Assembly (NCBI RefSeq): GCF_946222985.1
Contig: NZ_CAMIFY010000041.1
Location: 1-25,336 of the forward strand
Length of the DNA stretch: 25,336 nucleotides
Origin: an uncultured Corynebacterium sp.
GTDB taxonomy: Bacteria > Actinomycetota > Actinomycetes > Mycobacteriales > Mycobacteriaceae
Reading direction: 5' to 3'
Shown: piece after piece, positions 1 to 6,212 of the stretch
Numbering within the stretch: the first letter of the stretch is position 1
How the letters are laid out: each line of letters starts with the position of its first letter
The notes under the pieces: generated by a model
The model's input: only the letters and a program-made list of their open reading frames with translations
What the model was told of the DNA's origin: nothing
The model's database searches: none
Translations under genes and position numbers: made by a program

Positions 1-22
1 GGGGCGGGGAGGTCGCTGGTCC

Positions 23-42
23 GGGGTGGGGCGGGGCAGGGG
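23..42 (+). other. G-quadruplex-forming run
   Basis: Four runs of four G separated by loops of 1, 1 and 2 nt (runs at 23-26, 28-31, 33-36, 39-42). Two more G4 runs lie at 1-4 and 6-9. This is a textbook G-quadruplex pattern on the plus strand, about 60 bp before the PHO-like repeats of ugpA. Folding and any effect are inferred only. No gene could be assigned to 1-99; the end of an upstream gene may lie outside the window. Confidence 0.6.
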
Positions 43-99
43 CCGGTTCAGGGACGGTTCCGCCGGGCAAACGATGCCCCACCTGCCGGACATTGAATG

Positions 100-142
100 G
101 TTCTGCACTGTTCACCCATCGGTAAGTTTCCGTCCACCCGAA
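100..142 (+). promoter_or_regulatory. Candidate PHO-type box and promoter of ugpAEB
   Basis: GTTCACCCATC at 110-120 and GTCCACCCGAA at 132-142 are exactly 22 bp (two 11-bp steps) apart, and GTTCTGCACT lies directly before at 100-109. PhoP/PhoR-type response regulators of actinobacteria bind tandem 11-bp-phased repeats of the GTTCACC kind, and ugp genes are known phosphate-starvation genes in C. glutamicum. A TAnnnT -10 candidate (TAAGTT, 123-128) lies 17 bp after GTTCTG (100-105), which would give a start site near 135. The unit at 121-131 fits the consensus poorly, so this box is weaker than the one before phoX. Confidence 0.45.
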
Positions 143-161
143 CACCGGAAGATCAATCGAC

Positions 162-1088
162 GTGCACACAACCGACGTCGACAACCGGGAGCTGGAGGCC
201 AAGGCCCGCCGCTCCCGCAGAGGGGAATGGCTGCTGGCCGCGGCCCTGCTGGCCCCCAACCTCATTCTCCTCGGGGTATTCACCTACCGGCCGCTGCTGG
301 ACAACATCCGGTTGTCCTTCTTCGACTGGAACATCTCCTCGCCGACGTCGCGCTTCATCGGCTTCGACAACTACGTCGAGTGGTTCACGCGGGACGACAC
401 CCCGCAGATCCTGTTCAACACCATCGTGTTCACCTTCTTCGCCGTGGTCGGCTCCATGGTGCTGGGTTTGGGGCTGGCGCTGTTGCTCGACCAGAAGCTC
501 TTCGGGCGCAACGCGGTGCGGTCGATGGTGTTCGCGCCGTTCGTCATCTCCGGCGCCGCCATCGGCGTGGCCTTCCAGTTCGTCTTCGACCCGACCTTCG
601 GCCTCGTCCAGGACCTCCTCGGCCGGGTGGGGCTGGAGAGCCCGAACTTCTACCAGGACCCGAACTGGGCGCTGTTCATGGTCACGTTCACCTTCGTGTG
701 GAAGAACCTCGGCTACGCCTTCGTCATCTACCTCGCCGCACTGCAGGGGCTCAGCCGGGACCTGTCGGAGGCCGCGGCCATCGACGGCGCCGGCGCATGG
801 ACGCGCTTCCGCCGCGTCACCCTGCCGCAGCTCAAGCCGACGACGTTCTTCCTGTCGATCACCGTCACCCTCAACTCGGTGCAGGTCTTCGACATCATCA
901 ACACGATGACCCGCGGCGGCCCGCAGGGCGACGGCACCACGACCCTGGTCTTCCAGGTCTACAGCGAAACCTTCCTCAACTTCCGTGCGGGATACGGCGC
1001 GACCATCGCGACGATCCTGTTCCTCATCCTCCTGGTGGTCACGCTCATCCAGGTGCGCTACATGGACAAGGAGAACGTGCGCGCATGA
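162..1088 (+). CDS. ugpA: ABC importer permease UgpA (glycerol-phosphate type)
   Basis: 308-residue integral membrane permease of the MalF/UgpA class. It would form the translocation pore with UgpE, driven by UgpC and fed by the binding protein UgpB. Hydrophobic segments are visible from about residue 24 (after a charged RRSRRGEW stretch) and at intervals to the end. The EAA loop that docks the ATPase starts at E203 (EAAAIDGAG) and continues to LPQLKPT. The GTG at 162 is chosen because it gives the usual short cytoplasmic N-terminus; GGAAG at 147-151 is a modest ribosome site. It overlaps ugpE by ATGA. The substrate (sn-glycerol-3-phosphate or its diesters) is inferred from gene order A-E-B-C and the look of UgpB; another sugar is possible. 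Confidence 0.85.
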   Translation: MHTTDVDNRELEAKARRSRRGEWLLAAALLAPNLILLGVFTYRPLLDNIRLSFFDWNISSPTSRFIGFDNYVEWFTRDDTPQILFNTIVFTFFAVVGSMVLGLGLALLLDQKLFGRNAVRSMVFAPFVISGAAIGVAFQFVFDPTFGLVQDLLGRVGLESPNFYQDPNWALFMVTFTFVWKNLGYAFVIYLAALQGLSRDLSEAAAIDGAGAWTRFRRVTLPQLKPTTFFLSITVTLNSVQVFDIINTMTRGGPQGDGTTTLVFQVYSETFLNFRAGYGATIATILFLILLVVTLIQVRYMDKENVRA

Positions 1089-1921
1089 TCGGCACCGAAC
1101 GCGGCATCGGCTGGCGCATCGTCGGCTACCTGGGCATGGCGGTGGCCGTGGCCTTCATCGGCCTGCCCCTGCTCTGGATCGTGCTGACCAGCCTCAAGCA
1201 GCACGGCGACATCTACTCCATCCCCGTCAACTGGCTTCCCGACGAGTGGTTCCCGCAGAACTACGCCGACGCCACCGAGCGGGTCCCGTTCTTCGAGTAC
1301 TTCCGCAACTCGGTGATCATCACGGTCATCCTGTGCACCATCAAGATCGTCCTGGGCGTCATCTCCGCCTACGCGCTGTCGATCCTGCGGTTCCCGGGGC
1401 GCAACCTGGTCTTCATCATCGTCATCTCGGCGTTGATGGTGCCCAGCGAAGTCACTGTGATCTCCAACTACGCCCTGGCCAGCCAGCTGGGGTGGCGCGA
1501 CACCTACCAGGGCATCATCATCCCGCTGGCCGGCATCGCCTTCGGCACCTTCCTGATGCGCAACCACTTCATGTCGATCCCCCACGAGATCGTCGAAGCC
1601 GCCCGCATGGACGGCGCCGGCCCGTTCCGCCTGCTGTTCCAGGTGCTGCTGCCGATCTCGCTGCCGACGCTGGTCGCCTTTTCGATGATCACCATCGTCA
1701 ACGAGTGGAACCAGTACCTCTGGCCGTTCCTCATGGCCGAAACCGAGGCGTCGGCGACCCTCCCGGTCGGCCTGACGATGCTGCAGAACAACGACGGCGT
1801 CTCCAACTGGGGCCCGGTCATGGCGGCGACGATCATGACCATGATCCCCGTGCTGCTCCTTTTCCTCGCCCTGCAGAAATACATGATCAAGGGCCTGACC
1901 TCCGGGGCGGTGAAGGGATGA
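1085..1921 (+). CDS. ugpE: ABC importer permease UgpE
   Basis: 278-residue permease of the MalG/UgpE class and partner of UgpA. It opens with a hydrophobic segment (residues about 10-32) followed by the periplasmic-type stretch LTSLKQHGDIYS that is common in this family. The EAA loop starts at E171 (EAARMDGAG) and runs to LLPISLPT. The ATG at 1085 overlaps the ugpA stop in an ATGA, which implies translational coupling. The open frame continues upstream through ugpA, but no family similarity is seen there, so the start is at the overlap. A 121-bp gap to ugpB follows, containing a short hairpin. Confidence 0.87.
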   Translation: MIGTERGIGWRIVGYLGMAVAVAFIGLPLLWIVLTSLKQHGDIYSIPVNWLPDEWFPQNYADATERVPFFEYFRNSVIITVILCTIKIVLGVISAYALSILRFPGRNLVFIIVISALMVPSEVTVISNYALASQLGWRDTYQGIIIPLAGIAFGTFLMRNHFMSIPHEIVEAARMDGAGPFRLLFQVLLPISLPTLVAFSMITIVNEWNQYLWPFLMAETEASATLPVGLTMLQNNDGVSNWGPVMAATIMTMIPVLLLFLALQKYMIKGLTSGAVKG

Positions 1922-2004
1922 CCACCCGGGGGCCCGCGCCGCCGGCCGCGAACGTCGCAAAGCACGGTCTCCGTCGTCCCGCCCGTCCCGAAGATTCGCT
2001 TGAC

Positions 2005-2022
2005 GACGCCGCCCCCGGCGTC
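2005..2022 (+). promoter_or_regulatory. Leader hairpin before ugpB
   Basis: Perfect 7-bp stem (GACGCCG / CGGCGTC) with a CCCC loop. It ends 7 nt before the ribosome site AAAGGA (2030-2035) of ugpB and has no T-run, so it is not an obvious terminator. A processing or stability element that raises binding-protein output is possible but is inference. Confidence 0.35.
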
Positions 2023-2042
2023 CACCTCGAAAGGAACCCCGC

Positions 2043-3398
2043 ATGAATCAGCTCAACGTCCACCGTCCCGTCGGCATCAACCGCCGATCCTTCCTCGCAC
2101 TGCTGGGCATCACCGGCGCCGGCGCGGCCCTGACCGCCTGCGCCGGCACCGGCGGCGGTGACGCCAACGGAGGCGAAAACGGCTCCGGCGGCGGCGCCGA
2201 GGGCGACCCGAACACCATCGTCTGGTGGTCCAACCACCCCGCCAGCTCCAAGGACATCGAAGAAGAGCTGATCTCCCGCTTCGAGGCGGAGAACCCCGAC
2301 CTGACCGTCCGCCTCGTCGACGGCGGCAAGAACTACGAGGAACTCGGCCAGAAGTTCAATGCCGCCCTGTCCGGCACGGACCTGCCCGACGTCATCGTCC
2401 TGTCGGACGTGTGGTGGTTCAACTTCGCCCTCAACGGCCAGATCGCCAACGTCGACGAGGTCACCGACCGCGCCGGCGTCGACACCTCCACCTACGTCGA
2501 CAGCCTCTACGAGGACTACGCCCACGACGGCGGCCACTACGCCATGCCGTTCGCCCGCTCGACGCCGCTGTTCTACTACAACAAGGACCTGTGGGCCGAG
2601 GCCGGCCTGCCCGACCGCGGCCCCGAGACCTGGGAAGAGATGACCGAGTGGGGCGCCACGCTGCAGGAGAAGCTCTCCGGCCGCGAGCGCGCCCACGGCT
2701 GGGGCAACGCTGTCGACTACCTGTCGTGGACCTTCGAGGGCCCGCTGTGGACCCTGGGCGGCTCCTACTCCGAGGACTGGGACCTGAAGCTGACCAGCCC
2801 CGAAACCATCGAGGCCGTCGAGTGGCTGAAGTCCACCGTCGACGACGGCTGGGCCACCGTGTCCAACGACCTCGCCAACGAGTTCGGCACCGGCCTGCTC
2901 GGCTCCATCGTGGCCTCCACCGGCGACCTCGCCGGCATCCTGGAGACCGCCGACTTCGAGGTCGGCACCGCCTTCCTGCCCAACCCCGACGGCGACGGCG
3001 GCTGCCCGACCGGCGGCGCCGGCCTGGCCATCCCGTCCGGCATCTCCGAGCAGCGCCAGGACAACGCGGCGAAGTTCATCGACTTCATCACCAACACCGA
3101 GAACACCGCCTACTGGTCCCGCAGCGTCGGCTACATGCCGGTGCGCAAGGACGCCGTCGAGGATCCCGAGCAGCAGGCGTTCATGGAGGAGAACCCCAAC
3201 TTCCGCACCGCCGTCGAGCAGCTGCCGGAGACCCGCCCGCAGGACAACGCCCGCGTCTTCCTGCCCAACGGCGACCGCAAGATCGGCGACGCGCTGGAGA
3301 CGATCCTGCTGTCCGGCGCGGCCGTCGAGTCGACGCTGCAGTCCCTCGAGGGCGAGCTGCAGGGCATCTACGAGCGCGACATCGAGCCGAAGCTGTAG
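2043..3398 (+). CDS. ugpB: Extracytoplasmic solute-binding lipoprotein UgpB
   Basis: 451-residue family-1 solute-binding protein, the capture component of the importer. The N-terminus carries a twin-arginine-like signal (NRRSFLALLG, residues 13-22) ending in the lipobox LTAC with Cys33, so export and lipid anchoring at the membrane are expected. A Gly/Asn/Glu-rich linker (about 35-60) follows, then the mature fold opening with TIVWWSNHPA. Segments such as YEELGQKFNAAL, LPDVIVLSDVWWFNFA and STPLFYYNKDLW are typical of UgpB-like proteins. AAAGGA at 2030-2035 supports the ATG. The gene is followed by hairpins rather than directly by ugpC, which may let it be made in excess over the other subunits. 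Confidence 0.83.
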   Translation: MNQLNVHRPVGINRRSFLALLGITGAGAALTACAGTGGGDANGGENGSGGGAEGDPNTIVWWSNHPASSKDIEEELISRFEAENPDLTVRLVDGGKNYEELGQKFNAALSGTDLPDVIVLSDVWWFNFALNGQIANVDEVTDRAGVDTSTYVDSLYEDYAHDGGHYAMPFARSTPLFYYNKDLWAEAGLPDRGPETWEEMTEWGATLQEKLSGRERAHGWGNAVDYLSWTFEGPLWTLGGSYSEDWDLKLTSPETIEAVEWLKSTVDDGWATVSNDLANEFGTGLLGSIVASTGDLAGILETADFEVGTAFLPNPDGDGGCPTGGAGLAIPSGISEQRQDNAAKFIDFITNTENTAYWSRSVGYMPVRKDAVEDPEQQAFMEENPNFRTAVEQLPETRPQDNARVFLPNGDRKIGDALETILLSGAAVESTLQSLEGELQGIYERDIEPKL

Positions 3399-3410
3399 TT
3401 CGGTTCGGGC

Positions 3411-3487
3411 CGCTCCGGGGCACGTGCGCCGGGGCGGTCCGTGCCGGTGGCTTTCGTCCCGGGGCAGCGTTCCCGGAGCGTTTTCTT
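3411..3487 (+). terminator. Possible terminator after ugpB
   Basis: CGCTCCGGG (3411-3419) pairs perfectly with CCCGGAGCG (3472-3480), directly followed by TTTTCTT. The 50-nt loop can itself fold (GGCAC 3419-3423 with GTGCC 3441-3445). An alternative 12-bp stem with two G-T pairs (3407-3418 / 3429-3440) competes with it. The T-run position is right for a terminator, but the large loop lowers confidence. Confidence 0.35.
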
Positions 3488-3502
3488 CACCTGTTTCGAC
3501 CG

Positions 3503-3526
3503 GCGCCGACCGTCATCGGTCGGCGC
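3503..3526 (+). terminator. Strong hairpin between ugpB and ugpC
   Basis: Perfect 10-bp stem (GCGCCGACCG / CGGTCGGCGC) with a TCAT loop. The following bases (GCTGACTTTCG) hold only a short T-run, so it could be a weak terminator, an attenuator or an mRNA-stabilising 3' hairpin for ugpAEB. It separates ugpB from ugpC transcriptionally or post-transcriptionally. Confidence 0.5.
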
Positions 3527-3530
3527 GCTG

Positions 3531-3569
3531 ACTTTCGATCCCCACTTTCGAGCACCACTTTCGATCACT
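3531..3569 (+). repeat. Three 13-bp direct repeats before ugpC
   Basis: ACTTTCGA occurs at 3531, 3544 and 3557, giving three head-to-tail 13-bp units (ACTTTCGATCCCC, ACTTTCGAGCACC, ACTTTCGATCACT). The array ends exactly at the ribosome site AGGAG (3570-3574) of ugpC and begins 4 bp after the hairpin. It could be a regulator or RNA-binding site. The 13-bp step differs from the 11-bp PHO step. Confidence 0.7.
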
Positions 3570-3579
3570 AGGAGCAATC

Positions 3580-4830
3580 ATGGCGTCCGTCACCTTCGAC
3601 GGGGCAACGCGAGTCTTCGGCAAAGACGGCAAGCCCGCCGTCGATTCGCTGAACCTGGACATCGCCGACGGCGAGTTCCTGGTCCTCGTCGGGCCGTCGG
3701 GCTGCGGCAAGTCGACGTCGCTGCGGATGCTCGCCGGCCTCGAGCCCGTCGACCGCGGGTCGATTCTCATCGGTGGCCGTGACGCCACGGGCGTGCGTCC
3801 GCAGGACCGGGACGTGGCCATGGTTTTCCAGAACTACGCGCTGTACCCGAACATGACGGTCGCGCAGAACATGGGTTTCGCGCTGCGGAATCAGAAGGTG
3901 CCGAAGGCCGACATCGACGCCCGCGTGTCCGAGGCGGCCCGCATCCTGCAGTTGGAGAAGCTCCTCGACCGCAAGCCGGCGGCGTTGTCCGGCGGCCAGC
4001 GTCAGCGCGTGGCCATGGGTCGCGCCATCGTGCGCGAGCCGGCGGTGTTCTGCATGGATGAGCCGTTGTCGAACCTCGACGCGAAGTTGCGGGTGGAGAC
4101 CCGCGGCCAGATTTCGTCGCTGCAGCGCCGCCTGGGCACGACGACCGTCTACGTCACTCACGATCAGGTCGAGGCGATGACCATGGGCGACCGGGTCGCG
4201 GTGCTTCTCGACGGCGTGTTGCAGCAGGTCGACACCCCCGCCCGCTTGTACGACCACCCGGTCAACGCCTTCGTCGCGGGTTTCATGGGGTCTCCCTCCA
4301 TGAACCTGCTGCCCGGCGTCGTCCGCGGCGGCGACGTGGTTCTCGATGGCGGCACCGTCGTGCCGATCGGTGGCAGGAACGGACGTGCTGCCGATGGTGC
4401 GTCCATTGGTGGTGCGTCCACCGCCGGTGGTGCGACCGCCGGTGGTGCGACCGCCGTCGGAGGTGCGACCGCTGCTGGCGCGACCGCCGTCGGAGGTGCG
4501 GAAGCCGTCGCGACCGGCGTCTCCGCGGGCGCGGGCCTCCAGGAGGGGCGCCGGGTCACCCTCGGCATTCGTCCCGAGGACGTGCTCGTCGACGCCGACG
4601 GTTCGCGGTCCGGTGATGTTCCCGAAAAGGCGGCGAACATCGACATCACGCAGATCGAGGAGCTCGGCGCCGAGTCGATCATCCACGGTCTCGGCCCGGG
4701 CGGAGCCAAGATCGCGGTGCGCCTCGATCGCGGTCACGGGTTCGCGGCCGGCGGCGGAATGCGCGTCATCCCGGATCCCGTTCGCGTCCACCTTTTCGAC
4801 GGCGAGACCGGCGAGCGCCTCGACGCCTGA
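3580..4830 (+). CDS. ugpC: ABC importer ATPase UgpC with Ala/Gly-rich insert
   Basis: 416-residue ATP-hydrolysing subunit of the MalK/UgpC class. Walker A GPSGCGKST is at 38-46, the signature LSGGQ at 136-140 and Walker B ending in D160-E161 (DEPLSNLDAK). A MalK-type regulatory domain follows (GIRPEDV and the later part). AGGAG 5 nt before the ATG fixes the start. Unusual: about 50 residues of Ala/Gly/Thr low-complexity sequence (roughly 268-320) interrupt the C-terminal OB-like domain between VVPIGG and RRVTLGIRPEDV. They are encoded by near-identical 15-18-bp units. The insert probably loops out of the fold. Such ATPases can serve more than one importer. Confidence 0.85.
   Translation: MASVTFDGATRVFGKDGKPAVDSLNLDIADGEFLVLVGPSGCGKSTSLRMLAGLEPVDRGSILIGGRDATGVRPQDRDVAMVFQNYALYPNMTVAQNMGFALRNQKVPKADIDARVSEAARILQLEKLLDRKPAALSGGQRQRVAMGRAIVREPAVFCMDEPLSNLDAKLRVETRGQISSLQRRLGTTTVYVTHDQVEAMTMGDRVAVLLDGVLQQVDTPARLYDHPVNAFVAGFMGSPSMNLLPGVVRGGDVVLDGGTVVPIGGRNGRAADGASIGGASTAGGATAGGATAVGGATAAGATAVGGAEAVATGVSAGAGLQEGRRVTLGIRPEDVLVDADGSRSGDVPEKAANIDITQIEELGAESIIHGLGPGGAKIAVRLDRGHGFAAGGGMRVIPDPVRVHLFDGETGERLDA
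4395..4503 (+). repeat. Short tandem repeats inside ugpC
   Basis: In-frame array of GGTGGTGCG(A/T)CC-type units. Two perfect 15-bp copies (GGTGGTGCGACCGCC) lie at 4426-4440 and 4441-4455, preceded by an 18-bp version at 4408-4425 and followed by diverged GGAGGTGCGACC units. They encode GGAT/GGAS repeats. Because all units are multiples of 3 bp, copy number can change without breaking the frame. Confidence 0.75.
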
Positions 4831-4853
4831 CCCCCTCGCCCCGGCCAGTCACG

Positions 4854-4879
4854 GCAGTTCCCGGCTCGTCCGGAACTGC
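4854..4879 (+). other. Hairpin downstream of ugpC
   Basis: Inverted repeat GCAGTTCC (4854-4861) / GGAACTGC (4872-4879) with a 10-nt loop, 24 nt after the ugpC stop. There is no T-run. It lies just before the strong terminator and may protect the 3' end of the transcript. Confidence 0.4.
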
Positions 4880-4900
4880 GCTGGATAGCCGGCAAGCCGT

Positions 4901-4938
4901 AGCCCTCCGGAGAGTTGAATCTCTCCGGAGGGCTTTTT
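4901..4938 (+). terminator. Rho-independent terminator of ugpC
   Basis: Perfect 13-bp stem (GCCCTCCGGAGAG, 4902-4914, with CTCTCCGGAGGGC, 4921-4933), loop TTGAAT, then TTTTT at 4934-4938. It is the clearest intrinsic terminator in the window and ends the ugp transcript. Confidence 0.9.
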
Positions 4939-5061
4939 GCCGCCCGCATCAGGTCGCGAGGGTGACTTACCGCGGGCTTTCTACCGCCCGCATGCGATCG
5001 CACGGATGACTCACCGAGGGCTTTTTGCCGCCCGCATGCGGTCGCGCGGGCGCCTCACCGA
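4930..5061 (+). repeat. Three tandem 44-bp repeats
   Basis: Units at 4930-4973, 4974-5017 and 5018-5061, each starting GGGCTTT and containing CCGCCCGCAT then a TCGC core and TCACCG or TTACCG near the end. The first 9 bp of unit 1 are the 3' arm and T-run of the ugpC terminator, so units 2 and 3 each carry a copy of a terminator tail without its partner arm. No ribosome site or conserved frame is present, so this is non-coding. Confidence 0.85.
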
Positions 5062-5063
5062 AC

Positions 5064-5161
5064 GCTCGTGCATTTATGGTTCCTGCGCTTCAGAAGTGAA
5101 GCCCGCGAGCTGGGGAAATGCGGGGCCGGGATTCGGCGCTGGAACCATATCGACACGAAGC
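5064..5161 (+). repeat. Structured intergenic repeat, copy A
   Basis: 98-bp sequence repeated at 5377-5474 with only about 6 differences. Its core (5075-5149) has inverted ends, TATGGTTCCTGCGC and GCGCTGGAACCATA, complementary except at one position. Inner short hairpins are CTTC..GAAG near 5088-5101 and a GCCG..CGGC type near 5126-5137. This is MITE- or REP-like architecture, but there is no transposase and no evident target duplication. Confidence 0.75.
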
Positions 5162-5376
5162 ACGAAGGCGCGCGGTGGTCTGGCGGTAGTCGCGTCGTAG
5201 ACGCACCGCTCTCGCGCTGCCGGCAGCGATGCCGGACGGATGGCGGACGGGCGTCGGACGTTTGCCGGGCGCTTGCCGGCCGCGAAATGCACACGCGCGA
5301 CCGCAGTCGGTGTCGGTGGAGTTCCCGCGGGGTTCAGAGCATCGGGATCAGCTGGCTTCGGGGCTGCATCCGGCGA
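5162..5376. other. Gene-free spacer between the two repeat copies
   Basis: No plausible gene is seen. It holds a perfect 14-bp palindrome (CGCTGCCGGCAGCG, 5215-5228) and several loose GCCGG/GGACG reiterations. Short open frames here lack ribosome sites and any recognisable protein. Confidence 0.5.
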
Positions 5377-5474
5377 GCTCGTGCATTTATGGTTCCTGCG
5401 CTTCACACGTGAAGCCCGTGAACTGGGGAAATGCGGGGCCGGGAATCGGCGCTGGAACCATATCGGCACGAAGC
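5377..5474 (+). repeat. Structured intergenic repeat, copy B
   Basis: Second copy of the 98-bp element, in the same orientation and 313 bp downstream of copy A. The inverted ends at 5388-5401 and 5449-5462 are intact. The internal hairpin is better formed here (CTTCAC-AC-GTGAAG, 5400-5413) than in copy A, where two substitutions shorten it. Flanks differ between copies, so the unit ends are well defined at GCTCGTGCAT and CACGAAGC. Confidence 0.75.
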
Positions 5475-5554
5475 GCACCGAAGTCAGGCGGGGGCCGGCG
5501 GGGAGCGGAGGCGAACGGCGGGGAGCGGCGAGCGGTGCCGCCGCGGGCCGTCGC

Positions 5555-5595
5555 AAAGCAAAACCCGCCCCGCGCCACGAAGGCACGGGACGGGC
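5555..5595 (-). terminator. Terminator of ppa
   Basis: Read on the minus strand: GCCCGTCCCGTGCC, loop TTCGT, a complementary arm (about 14 bp with three G-T pairs), then TTTTGCTTT. It starts about 16 bp after the ppa stop and is well formed for an intrinsic terminator. It closes the repeat-filled gap from the other side. Confidence 0.75.
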
Positions 5596-5611
5596 AGGCA
5601 GTCGAGGCGCG

Positions 5612-6085
5612 CTACTTGTGGCGCTCGATGGCCTCGTCGAGGATGCGCTGGGCCTCCTCCTTGCCGCCCCAACCGGACCCCTTGACCTCCTTGCCGGGCT
5701 CGAGGTCCTTGTAGTGCACGAAGAAGTGCTCGATCTCGTCGAGGGTGAACTGGGAGATGTCGCCGACGTCCTGGAAGTCCTCGAAACGCGGGTCGTCGAG
5801 GACGCACAGCAGCTTGTCGTCGCCGCCGGCCTCGTCGGTCATCTTGAACACGCCGACCGGGCGGGCCTTGACGATCACGCCCGGGAACACCGGCTCCGGC
5901 AGCACGACGAGGGCGTCGAGCGGGTCGCCGTCTTCGCCGAGGGTTTCGTCGATGTAGCCGTAGTCGGCCGGGTAGGCCATCGGGGTGAACAGGTAGCGGT
6001 CGAGGTAGACCTTGCCGGTGGCGTGGTCGACCTCGTACTTGTTGCGCTGGCCCTTCGGGATCTCGATGGTTACCTCGATGGTCAT
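5612..6085 (-). CDS. ppa: Inorganic pyrophosphatase (family I)
   Basis: 157-residue soluble enzyme that hydrolyses pyrophosphate to two phosphates, pulling forward nucleic-acid and activation reactions. Family I hallmarks are visible: an N-terminal IEIPKGQRNKYE, PADYGYIDETLGEDGDPLDALV with the metal-binding D-x-D-P-x-D (DGDPLD), and KARPVGVFKMTDEAGGDDKLL. Length is typical for bacteria. AGGAG (complement of 6096-6100) lies 10 nt before the ATG. It is divergent from dacB, the usual arrangement in this order, and has its own terminator. Confidence 0.96.
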   Translation of the reverse strand: MTIEVTIEIPKGQRNKYEVDHATGKVYLDRYLFTPMAYPADYGYIDETLGEDGDPLDALVVLPEPVFPGVIVKARPVGVFKMTDEAGGDDKLLCVLDDPRFEDFQDVGDISQFTLDEIEHFFVHYKDLEPGKEVKGSGWGGKEEAQRILDEAIERHK

Positions 6086-6171
6086 GTGTCCGTGGCTCCT
6101 CGTGTGTGGGGTGTCGTTGTCGGGGGTCGTGCGTGGTGGCGTCGTTGCGGGCGGTGGGTCGCCGCTGCGCC

Positions 6172-6177
6172 TACAGT
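6172..6177 (+). promoter_or_regulatory. -10 element of dacB
   Basis: TACAGT fits the corynebacterial TAnnnT -10, giving a leader of about 30 nt before the GTG at 6213. A -35 is not evident: TTGCGG at 6145-6150 is 21 bp away, too far. No convincing promoter was found for ppa on the opposite strand of this 127-bp divergent region. Confidence 0.4.
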
Positions 6178-6212
6178 GGTTCCATCGTAGTCGTTGTCAG
6201 TGGAGGAGTTTC

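Noticed and set aside
26..1084. Upstream extension of the ugpE frame through ugpA
   Set aside because: The extension is out of frame with the clear UgpA protein and is Arg/Pro/His-rich; ugpE starts at the ATGA overlap at 1085.
3531..3569. PHO box before ugpC
   Set aside because: The repeats step by 13 bp, not 11, and the core ACTTTCGA does not resemble GTTCACC.
4930..5061. CRISPR array
   Set aside because: The 44-bp units are head to tail with no unique spacers, only three copies, and no cas genes nearby.
5075..5462. Insertion sequence or tRNA-like gene
   Set aside because: There are inverted ends but no transposase and no target duplication, and the hairpins do not fit tRNA arm spacing.
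5055..5586. Short open frames within the repeat region on both strands
   Set aside because: They arise because both 98-bp copies read alike in several frames; no ribosome sites, no family resemblance, and strong hairpins instead.
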